Assembly (NCBI GenBank): GCA_946406115.1
Contig: OX291547.1
Location: forward strand, 16,869,001 to 16,933,000
Length of the DNA: 64,000 nucleotides
Direction: 5' to 3'
Origin: Apoda limacodes
Lineage: Eukaryota; Arthropoda; Insecta; Lepidoptera; Limacodidae
Made by a program: the position numbers and the translations under genes. The notes beneath the pieces were generated by a model. That model did not search any database. It was given only the letters and a program-made list of their open reading frames with translations, and was not told the origin of the DNA. How positions within the stretch are numbered: position 1 is the stretch's first letter; every line of letters begins with the position of its first letter. Shown here in pieces: positions 56,222-64,000 of this stretch.

Positions 56222-58149
56222 TTACAAAGACGTAAAGAATTTTCCAAAAATATCTTCAGTCAGTCTTGTACGATGTGTTGATTTATTAACATTTATCAAT
56301 GAAAAGAACTGTTTGCATTTATAAGTACTGCCAAACGCACAAATCAATCTTCTTGCGAATTTTCTAAGCTGCGGAAAATTATCTTTTTTTAGGTATTTTT
56401 TGTAGAAATCGCACAACTCTACGTCTTCAAATTTGGATTTTGAGTAAGTTTTCTTGAATCTCGATCAACTCCAATTGTAAGTGTATTGAAGCATTTTATA
56501 CATTACTAGCTGTCCCGGCGAACGTTGTTCCGCTGCCGTCCCTCTGTACCCGGCGAAAGTTGGTTTTTACCTATAGTGCCCGAGTCCGGCTCGCACTTGA
56601 CATATCGAGATAAAAACTATCCTATCTTTTAAGTTGGATCAAATAACAGATATTTACGAAGTTTGATCAAAATCGGTTCAGTAGTTTAGGAGTCCATTGA
56701 GGACAAACATTGTGACACGAGATTTATATATATTTAAGATATTTTGTAGGAGTAGCAAATAAACTGAAACAGTCTTGCATGTTTTAGAAGTAGCTAAATC
56801 TGTTCGAAAATTGTTCCGACAGTAACTTCAGTTCTTCAGCATATTGAGCATAAGCAATATTTTCTTACGCAGAGAGCGTGTTGAAATGCTAACTGTTACC
56901 AGACAGCATCTGTGACTCCCACAAGCGTAGTTTGATCTGAAACGCTTTCAAATGGCTGTACAAATCATTTACTAACTGTACTTGTTTTTGAAGTTTCAAA
57001 TTTAAATCATTCAAATAGCCTGTAAGATCGACCAGAAATGCTAAGTCACATATCCATTTTTGGTCACTTAATTCAGATAGTGGTCTATGTTTTATTTTCA
57101 TAAAGTCTCACTTCTAAGCTCGTAAAACCGTTTCAACATATTTTTTTTGCTCAGCCATCTGACTTCACAATAATACGTCGTTATATTCAGCATATATTTT
57201 ATCCAAAAACGCCTTGAACTGACGATGGTTCAGCCCTCGGGATCGAATAAAGTTGATGGTTTTTACTACCACATTCCTAACATTCTGGATTCAAATGGAC
57301 TTAGAACACAAGTTCTGTTGGTGGATAATGCAATGAAGGACTATCAAATCATCTTTTTGCACATTTAATTCTGTTGCTTTTTATTCAAAATTCCGATGAA
57401 ACTTATACCAAAGAAGGTGCACCATCAGTGCCTACTCCAATTAATTTTGACCATGGCAAGCCAAAACTTGTGAATACCTTTTGAACTTCAATAAAAATAT
57501 CCTCTCATGTAGTGGTTCCTTTTAGCGGCTGTAAAGCAAGCAATTCCTCAGTAACAGTGAACTCCTTATCAACACCTCTAATAAATATAGCCAGTTGAAC
57601 TGTGTCTGACAAATCGGTGCTCTCGTCTAATGCTATGGAAAATGATTCAAAACCAGCCATACGGACAGTCAATGTTGTTTTTATATCATTAGCCATTATT
57701 TCTGTACGTCGAAAACAGTTCGTCTTGCAAACTTATTTTTTCAAATTCATTTTTCTTTTCAGGACACAAAATACCGCAAACTTTTAACATACACTCCTTG
57801 ATAAATTCTCCTTCGGCAAATGGTTTTAATGCCTTTGCTAATTTTGAGCTAACTATAAAACTAGCTTTCACAACATTATCAAGTTGTGCTCTTCGTTTAT
57901 GAAACATTTGTTGCTGTTTTTCCAAATTTGCGGTAAGCTTCTTTCTGTTCTTAATTGTCCTGTCAGTGAGTGCAGCGTAGCATGATAAGTTGAGTAATGC
58001 CTCTTTATATTGAATTCTTTCATTACTGAAAAGGATTCATTACACAGCAAACAAATAGGCTTACCATTGTGCAAGATAAAATAGAATTCTTTTCCTTGTA
58101 ACTGGCGACCCTCTGTATCTACTTTTCGTTTCTTTCCACCAGACATCAT
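56222..58149 (-). pseudogene. hAT-family transposase (GTF2IRD2/ZBED-like), broken
   Basis: The start MMSGGKKRKVDTEGRQL leads into a BED-type zinc finger: CLLCNESFSVMKEFNIKRHY followed by a His. Then MFHKRRAQLDNVVKASF, SLQDELFSTYR, the RNase-H-like core FESFSIALDESTDLSDTVQL with its catalytic Asp, VGTDGAPS, RWLSKKNMLKRFYELRSE, and the C-terminal dimerisation block LRKFARRLICAFGSTYKCKQ, FFSLINVNKS. Frameshifts near 57,900, 57,690 and 57,450 and a repeat insertion at 56.5-56.75 kb make it inactive. Confidence 0.85.
56506..56752 (+). repeat. Lepidopteran repeat inserted in hAT transposase
   Basis: Begins actagctgtcccggcgaacg, contains atcaaaatcggttcagtagt and ttaggagtccattgaggaca. A common moth/butterfly interspersed repeat. 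Confidence 0.65.
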
Positions 58150-58502
58150 TTTTGTTTACTTTTCGTTCAATAAACTTAATAACAAACTGTAGTTAGTAAC
58201 CACTCAAGATGCGCACAGTCAAGTTGATCGCTTGTCTAAGTTATCACCTCGGTAGCTCAAATAGAACTGAACTAACGTTCGGGCCATCCACCCGCTTATA
58301 TAGGCAAAATGTGGAAGGTATAATCTGGAATAAACTAGTTTAGAATAATTGAGAAGCAATAAATCTTTTGAGGCGGGTTGCCGTGAGGCGGCAAACCTCA
58401 AAGAATTTGATTGAGCAAGCCGAGTGGCGGCAAACATCAAAGGATTTCATGGTTGCCGCCTCACTGTCACTCCCGTGAGTATAAGTACCTAATGTAATAT
58501 TT

Positions 58503-58640
58503 TTTGATGTCTGATGTATTTACAAAAAAAAGTAATATTTATGTATTTGTATCCGTTGTCTGGTACCCATAACACAAGCTTTGCTTACTTTGAGGCCAGA
58601 CGGCGCTGTTTGTTATGTCTAAAAATGTTTCTTTATTATT
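58503..58640 (+). repeat. SINE fragment related to 27.3 kb
   Basis: gtatttacaaaaaaaagtaa, cccataacacaagctttgct and gccagacggcgctgt match the 27,355-27,480 body. Confidence 0.55.
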
Positions 58641-59250
58641 ATTGATAGTTTGGCTTGAAAATGTCTTGCATTTTCTACTGATAGTCTAGTAATTGCTGGT
58701 TTATTAATAAATGGAATCCTATACCCTCTCAAAGTATGAAGAATCGTGGGTAAGGCTCCCAATGATTCCCACAGTTTAATTCTTTCTCTTAGTTGGCCGG
58801 CCCGAAATACCTTTAAGCTTTAACTTCTTTCTGCTTGTCTGAGGTTTTGATTTTGAACTGCTTGTTTTAATTGTTTGTAGCGAGAGTTCTTTGACTGATT
58901 TCTTTTAAATTGATAATTCTGTTGGAGTCCTCTTAATTTTTGGTCATTTTCGGGACGAAAAGTTCTTTTGTGAGTTGGGAGTGATTTCTTATTTTCTGAA
59001 TTGTAACTAGTTTCTTAGGAAAAGACGCCATGATTGGTATCAAATTTTTCAATGTGCTAGTGACCCCATCTTTTGTACTTCAGAAAAACGAAAGTTTTTC
59101 CATCGTTCGTTTCCTAGCCGTTGGGATCTTTTGCCTTGTTGTGCAATAAGGGAATACACTTTTGCAAATTTAGGCTCAGTTTCGGTTGTGACCGGGGAAA
59201 AGTCTAGAATTTCTCTATCTCTCTTTTTTGGAACAGAGTAGTCTGATGGT
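58640..59250 (-). pseudogene. Retroelement relic, possibly DIRS-like (part 2)
   Basis: The minus strand reads PSDYSVPKKRDREILDFSPV, LIAQQGKRSQRLGNERWKNF, then, after breaks, RAGQLRERIKLWESLGALPT and LRGYRIPFINKPAITR. The last block resembles the start of the pol frame of DIRS-type elements. Continues at 61,229-61,700 beyond the LINE insertion. Confidence 0.45.
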
Positions 59251-61228
59251 CTGGTTGTGAGTCTATCCGTGGACCTTAGTAGTAAGAAAGCAACTGCCAG
59301 AGCAAAATTCCAATTCATCGGCAAAATAGGTGGGCGACTTGCGAGCTATCCTTCTGGGAGTCGTGCTTTCTGGTCGCTTGCTAAAGCTGCCGAGGGGAAC
59401 TTCTGCCAGTCGTCATTACCACCACTGCGAAAGACCGATGGTGACTTGGCCCACAGTGCAAAAGAGAAAGCCGATCTATTGGGCAGTCTCTTTGCCTCTA
59501 ACTCGAATGTGAACGACGAAGGCGCTGTACCACCTACTTTACCGTGGTGCGGTAAGACCATGCCGGAAATCACTATAACACAGCGCGAGGTCCGGCGGGC
59601 GTTGCTTTCCCTAGACGTTCATAAGTCGAGTGGGCCAGACGGCATACCAGCAGTGGTGCTTAAGCAGTGTGCTCCTGAGTTATGTCCTGTACTCACGCGC
59701 CTCTTCACGCTTTCCTACCACACTAGGCAATTTCCGTCTTCATGGAAGACTGCAAATGTGCACCCGGTGCCCAAAAAGGGCGATAGATCAGATCCATCGA
59801 ATTACAGGCCTATCGCTATAACCTCTCTCCTCTCCAAGGTGATGGAGCGTGTGATCAACACACAGCTTTTGAGATACCTAGAAAAACACGACCTGATCAG
59901 TGACCGTCAATATGGCTTTCGCCACGGTCGCTCAACTGGTGACCTTCTAGTGTATCTCACACACCGATGGGCACTAGCCATTGAGAGTCAGGGGGAGGCA
60001 TTGGCATGTAGCCTAGACATAGCGAAGGCGTTCGATCGGGTCTGGCACCGGGGTCTTCTATCGAAGTTGCCTTCTTACGGAGTGCCCGAGGGTTTGTGCA
60101 AATGGGTGGCTAGCTTTTTGTCCGGCAGAAGCATACGAGCCGTAGTTGACGGTAGTTGCTCTGATAGCATGGACATTAATGCTGGTGTCCCGCAAGGCTC
60201 TGTGCTGTCTCCTACGCTGTTTCTACTGCACATCAATGATATGTTGGACATCAACAACATACATTGCTATGCAGATGACAGTACTGGAGACGCTTATTAC
60301 ACGGGCCGTGCAAGCATCCCACGTTCCGTTGTGGAGGAAAAGCGTGAAGAACTTGTGTCTCAAATCGAGATCGGTCTGTCCAAGGTCTCTGACTGGGGGC
60401 GGGAAAACTTTGTCCGATTCAACCCTTCAAAGACACAAGTCTGCGCGTTCACCGCTAAGAAAACCCCATTCACTGTAGTCCCACAATTCCAGAACACTCC
60501 CCTCTCCATCTCCAAGAGCATTGGGATCCTTGGCGTTGACATCTCCAGCGATGTTCAGTTCCGAGATCATTTGCTAGGCAAGGTAAAGCTGGCGTCCAAA
60601 AAACTTGGTGTACTCAACAGAGCGAAGCAGTACTTCACGTCGGGGCAAAGGTTGCTACTTTACAAGTCGCAAGTCCGGCCCCATATGGAGTACTGCTGCC
60701 ATCTCTGGGCGGGTGCACCCGGATACCAGCTTGGCCCTTTTGACTCGGTTCAACGACGGGCTGTGAGAATTGTCGACGATCCCAAACTCACTTGCGGTAT
60801 CGAACCCTTAAGTCTGAGGAGAGACTTTGCCTCCCTGTGTGTGTTCTACCGCTTGTACAATGGATTGTGTTCTGAGGAATTGTTCGAAATGATGCCCACG
60901 GCTACTTTCTACCATCGCACCGCTCGCCATCGACAGGGAATTCATTCTCACACTTTGGAACCAAAATGGTCGCGAACAGTGCGGTTTCAGAGAAACTTCC
61001 TCCCGCGAACCCTTGGGTTGTGGAATGAGCTCCCTGCCAAGGTTTTCTCTAAGGACTACAGTATGGGGTTCTTCAAAAAAGAAGTTATTAGATTGCTGAA
61101 GGGTCGGCAACGCGCGAGTGATGCCCCTGGTGTTGCAAGCGTCCATAGGCTACGGTGACCGCTTACCATCAGGCGGACCGTAGGCTTGTTTGCCACCTTA
61201 GTGGTATAAAAAAAAAAAAAAAAAAAAA
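59250..61228 (+). mobile_element. Jockey-like non-LTR retrotransposon, 5' truncated, long open ORF
   Basis: The element lacks its endonuclease. It starts inside the linker before RT, keeps a 633-codon open frame (59,257-61,158), has a short 3' UTR (gcttgtttgccaccttagtgg) and ends in a 19-A tail at about 61,208-61,227. Inserted in the minus-strand relic around it. Three more fragments of the family lie in the window. Confidence 0.9.
59257..61158 (+). CDS. LINE reverse transcriptase ORF (no endonuclease)
   Basis: RT palm and fingers in order: HKSSGPDGIPAVVLKQCAPE, VHPVPKKGDRSDPSNYRPIA, DRQYGFRHGRSTGDLLVYLT, ACSLDIAKAFDRVWHRGLLS, NAGVPQGSVLSPTLFLLHIN, then the catalytic box CYADDST, SKTQVCAFTAKK, ILGVDISSDVQF and a C-terminal LYKSQVRPHMEYCCHLWAGA. 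All catalytic Asp are present and there are no stops, so the insertion is young. The apparent start MSLSVDLSS is not a genuine initiation site: the real protein began further upstream with an AP-like endonuclease lost by 5' truncation. Not expected to be autonomously active. Confidence 0.9.
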   Translation: MSLSVDLSSKKATARAKFQFIGKIGGRLASYPSGSRAFWSLAKAAEGNFCQSSLPPLRKTDGDLAHSAKEKADLLGSLFASNSNVNDEGAVPPTLPWCGKTMPEITITQREVRRALLSLDVHKSSGPDGIPAVVLKQCAPELCPVLTRLFTLSYHTRQFPSSWKTANVHPVPKKGDRSDPSNYRPIAITSLLSKVMERVINTQLLRYLEKHDLISDRQYGFRHGRSTGDLLVYLTHRWALAIESQGEALACSLDIAKAFDRVWHRGLLSKLPSYGVPEGLCKWVASFLSGRSIRAVVDGSCSDSMDINAGVPQGSVLSPTLFLLHINDMLDINNIHCYADDSTGDAYYTGRASIPRSVVEEKREELVSQIEIGLSKVSDWGRENFVRFNPSKTQVCAFTAKKTPFTVVPQFQNTPLSISKSIGILGVDISSDVQFRDHLLGKVKLASKKLGVLNRAKQYFTSGQRLLLYKSQVRPHMEYCCHLWAGAPGYQLGPFDSVQRRAVRIVDDPKLTCGIEPLSLRRDFASLCVFYRLYNGLCSEELFEMMPTATFYHRTARHRQGIHSHTLEPKWSRTVRFQRNFLPRTLGLWNELPAKVFSKDYSMGFFKKEVIRLLKGRQRASDAPGVASVHRLR

Positions 61229-61700
61229 CCTTTTGCAGCAGGTACTGGGCTCGGGGAAGTGGATGTGCTTTTCCTTGGGGTACTTCCTGACACAGAGTCT
61301 CTGGACGTGAGTTTTGGTTTCAGAGATAAACTGGAGTTTTTGTGTATCCTTTCCATGATAGAGTGTGGTGAGTAGATTGTTGCACGACGTCGTGGCCATT
61401 CCAGATGTATCCTTTTAATAGTTCTGAACCTTTTCTCGCTTAGTGACGACTCATGCGGTGCATACGCGTGAGCAAGGTCAGCTGTGGGTTTTGCAGATCT
61501 AAGTTTTGCTTCTACCTTAAGGATATTTCGCAGCCGAACAAGTCAGAGTAAGAGAGGTCTTCTACTTCTCAGTCACGCCAGTCTGGTGGATAATTATTGT
61601 CTAGGATGTTAATGATTAAAATGAGGAACTCTCTCCCTTCCTATGGTGCACCTTTGATGCATAGTATATTCATGGTAGTTGTGGTTGACGCCATGATTTG
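61229..61700 (-). pseudogene. Retroelement relic, possibly DIRS-like gag (part 1)
   Basis: The minus strand reads RNILKVEAKLRSAKPTADLA, HAYAPHESSLSEKRFRTIKR, and in another frame MATTSCNNLLTTLYHG and KYPKEKHIHFPEPSTCCK. The frame direction and decay match 58,640-59,250, so the LINE split one element. Family identity uncertain. Confidence 0.4.
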
Positions 61701-61844
61701 TGCAACAAAAAGGAAAAAGTGAGGATCAGTTGATTTACACAAATTGACTTATACTAATAATTATCTCAACCCGTCATATCATGGTGATGTATGGACAATA
61801 CGATTTAATCACGTGTTCATACGACCTTAGACGTAAGAGTGATA

Positions 61845-61916
61845 CGTCTCGACGTATCGGGTGAAGCGTCTTGACTCATCAGGTAACGCGTCTCGACGTA
61901 TCGAGTGATGCGTCCC
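61845..61916. repeat. CpG-rich 22-bp tandem repeat, 3+ units
   Basis: cgtctcgacgtatcgggtga, ag at 61,845; cgtcttgactcatcaggtaa, cg at 61,867; cgtctcgacgtatcgagtga, tg at 61,889; then cgtccc. Each unit has a CGACGTATCG-type near-palindrome. Confidence 0.85.
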
Positions 61917-62321
61917 ACGTGGGGTAGCTTACGATACGTGAGTTAGGTACATAAACTTGATATCGTTCGATCCTTCATCGTTAGTTGCGATTTGGGTGTA
62001 TGTAAATGGAAATAACTCGAGGTTGATATCCTTAACAAACTAAGGAGAATTTCGGTAAGCAGCATAATTTTCACTTTCACTGTATTTGTAAAAAAATATA
62101 TTATTTATCTAATTTTGATTTGTTCGGGTACCACTAACGACGCCGTGATCTAAAGCGTACTGACACAAAATGGCTACAGACCTTGGACTCTTCGTCTTAG
62201 CTACATACTCATCCACCATGCGCTGACACAAACCTCTAGCTCACACTGAACATGCTAGAACGGGATAGCAAGCGGGTAACTTTCCTACTACAACCACTAG
62301 ACAGTGCTGATGTTATCTCAA

Positions 62322-62762
62322 TGGGCGCGTTCGTTCTAGGATTAAGAGTTCCCACGAATGATACTTTTCACACTTTTGATAACGACAGTTTTGCCACCGA
62401 CACCTACCGTTCGTTTAGCTTTGAAACGTTACTAACAATTTTTTTGGTTACAAAACCTGCAAAATGAACGCTTGACGTACACACACTACGATAAAACACA
62501 CACACACTACCATAAACAATGAATATGTATAAGCAGTTTGACAGATTAACACAAAAACCCCACCTCCAGACATGGGTCTAAAGTTTCATTTTTCGGTGGC
62601 AAAAGTGACAAAAATAACAAAAATATCGTATACGAACGCATGACAGTTTGTCACAGATGATACTAAAATTTTGATACTTTTGATACCAATGCTAAACGAA
62701 CGGATGACAGGTGGCAAAAGTAATGAAAATAATGATTCTGCATCCCAGAACGAACGCGCTCA
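62322..62762 (+). mobile_element. MITE-1 copy a (most complete)
   Basis: Left tgggcgcgttcgttct and right agaacgaacgcgctca are inverted over 16 bp with one mismatch. 441 bp, non-coding; the 71-codon frame inside is chance. Related copies at 26.4 kb and 27.85 kb. Confidence 0.9.
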
Positions 62763-63251
62763 ATGTGTCAAGCCTAAAGGCTCGAACATCTAAAGAAAAA
62801 TATTAATGACTTGAGTGTATAGAGTAACACTTGGCCTTTCCTGAAAAGAAAAATAAAAAAAAAATGTGTTATCTGTGGTCGTAAATGTCTTTGAAAATGA
62901 AATAATATTTATTTACATTTTATAATGATTTTTTAGGGAAAGTGAATACCCAGTTCTGTAACCTCTTGTCATAATCCATATAATATGTCACCTCTGTACA
63001 TTTAAGATAAACAGACTACAAAGTTCATTTTGAAATTTAAAGTTTTTGATTTTGATTTTAATAGTTCAATTTTACCAAATATTCTTATCGTGACAGTATA
63101 GAATGGCATATGCCAGGTATTTTAAAACAAGCAGTAAGCAGCGCAGCCGGTGATTTTCTGGTGGTGTCCTGAATTGCCAAGGCCCAAGAATACTATTTTG
63201 TTGGACGCTAGTGTCGAGGGTCTGAAGTTTGTTAATTGGAATCGGTTGACT
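62763..63251. other. Intergenic, nothing recognised
   Basis: AT-rich sequence without motif-bearing frames. Confidence 0.4.
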
Positions 63252-63298
63252 GAAATTAAAGGTGGGCGACATGCTACATGTCGCCCACCTTTAATTTC
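63252..63298. repeat. Perfect hairpin: two 22-nt arms, 3-nt loop
   Basis: Left arm gaaattaaaggtgggcgaca, tg is exactly reversed and complemented after the loop cta. No T-run follows. Confidence 0.95.
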
Positions 63299-64000
63299 TT
63301 CAAACACATAATTTTAAAGTAAAGTTAATTTTTTAATATGTAGGAATGAGTAAAACATGGTCAGGAGTGAATATCGGGTTGGGTCTTGAAACAAGTCGCC
63401 TGAATTTAAGAATTCTGTGCTTGTGGGGGGAGGGGGGGTCGAGGAGGTCCATCTCAACCTTATCCAAGCATTTTTAGTTGCCAGAGTTGCATCAAACATC
63501 AAAAAAAAAATCGTAAAATTTCAATATTGTCATAGTAAATCACTTAGGATGTGTTCCATATCCCTTTAGCTCTCTGTAGATATATTTATTTTAATATTTA
63601 TTTCATATTTGTTATTCTAACATATTTAATGTTTCAGTGGATAAGGATTAAAATAAAGGAGAGATCTGAGAGAGCACTTCAATTTCAGTTTTTTAGGTTT
63701 GAAATGAGACAGATTTGACCCAGAGCACCTACAATTCAGAACCGACTTTTTCAACACCAACACACCATGGTCTTGGTCTGCCTTACCCCTAGAGTGTTTT
63801 TAAGAGCCTGGAGGTGCAGAGGGAGAGCAGCCCCTGCCCGCTGTAATGAAGCACAGGCACCTTGAGAGCCTTAGCGGCTAGCCCTACCCCTCCAATTTTG
63901 AGATCTCGCAACATTGGCAGTTTTGTGTGTATTTTTGCAAATAATCACAACATTTGAATAAATTAGGAAAAAAACTAATAAAAACTATAACTGTTATGCA
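63299..64000. other. Intergenic, no gene seen
   Basis: A G-run (ggggggagggggggtcg) occurs at about 63,426. 63,760-63,900 is GC-richer (gagagcagcccctgcccgct) but unrecognised. Confidence 0.4.

Larger units (their letters stand above)
55926..58480 (-). mobile_element. hAT transposon relic carrying GTF2IRD2-like transposase
   Basis: The left end gtatgggcaacctttgac, then gagggccaaa, has the look of a hAT terminal repeat. The right end is less clear (ggttgccgcctcactgtcac near 58,452). Encloses the broken transposase on the minus strand and a later repeat insertion at 56,506-56,752. Confidence 0.6.

Noticed and set aside
1..64000. CRISPR arrays, operons, prophage or bacterial insertion sequences
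   Set aside because: The window is clearly an intron-bearing insect genome; no regularly spaced repeats with unique spacers and no prokaryotic genes.

Overview
The window is eukaryotic and almost certainly lepidopteran. It is AT-rich, its genes are split by GT-AG introns, and it is crowded with repeats typical of moths and butterflies: a tRNA-derived SINE, Helitron-like LEP1-type repeats, non-LTR retrotransposons with an SSGPDG...YADD reverse transcriptase, a BEL/Pao relic and many short inverted-repeat elements. I see no prokaryotic features, rRNA or free-standing tRNA gene.

Two host genes can be rebuilt exon by exon. On the minus strand, from about 19.2 kb down past base 1, lies a Tudor-domain gene of the TDRD7/Tapas (or TDRD5/Tejas) type. 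It reads LOTUS domain, low-complexity linker, dsRNA-binding-like domain, second LOTUS domain and the start of a Tudor domain. Ten coding exons are visible and the 3' end lies outside the window. On the plus strand, 28,993-50,885, is a complete 14-exon gene for ARNT (Tango), the bHLH-PAS dimerisation partner, predicted at 640 aa. The two genes are divergent, with about 9.8 kb of repeat-filled DNA between them. They have unrelated jobs (germline piRNA/nuage biology versus bHLH-PAS transcription), and I see no shared pathway.

Layout. 1-6.2 kb: TDRD exons 10 to 4 with SINE, LINE-tail and short-element insertions. 6.2-18.5 kb: one 12.3-kb TDRD intron filled with an LINE relic, a long degenerate RTE-type LINE split by a 445-bp MITE, a BEL/Pao relic, and a long inverted-repeat element carrying an RTE fragment in one arm. 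18.5-19.2 kb: TDRD exons 3 to 1. 19.2-29 kb: intergenic, with a PIF/Harbinger-like MITE, a LINE 3' end, a decayed copy of a conserved but unnamed protein family (23.5-26.1 kb), an hAT-like MITE with perfect 8-bp target duplication, and a three-layer nest of elements just upstream of ARNT. 29-50.9 kb: ARNT, whose introns hold a CR1-like LINE, Helitron repeats and MITEs. 50.9-55.9 kb: 3' UTR and AT-rich DNA without genes. 55.9-58.5 kb: broken hAT transposase (GTF2IRD2-like). 58.6-61.7 kb: a minus-strand relic, possibly DIRS-type, split by a long LINE with an open 633-codon frame. 61.7-64 kb: a short CpG-rich tandem repeat, a MITE and a near-perfect 22-nt-arm hairpin.

All calls rest on reading the sequence. 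Element boundaries are approximate unless target duplications are stated. No database search was possible.
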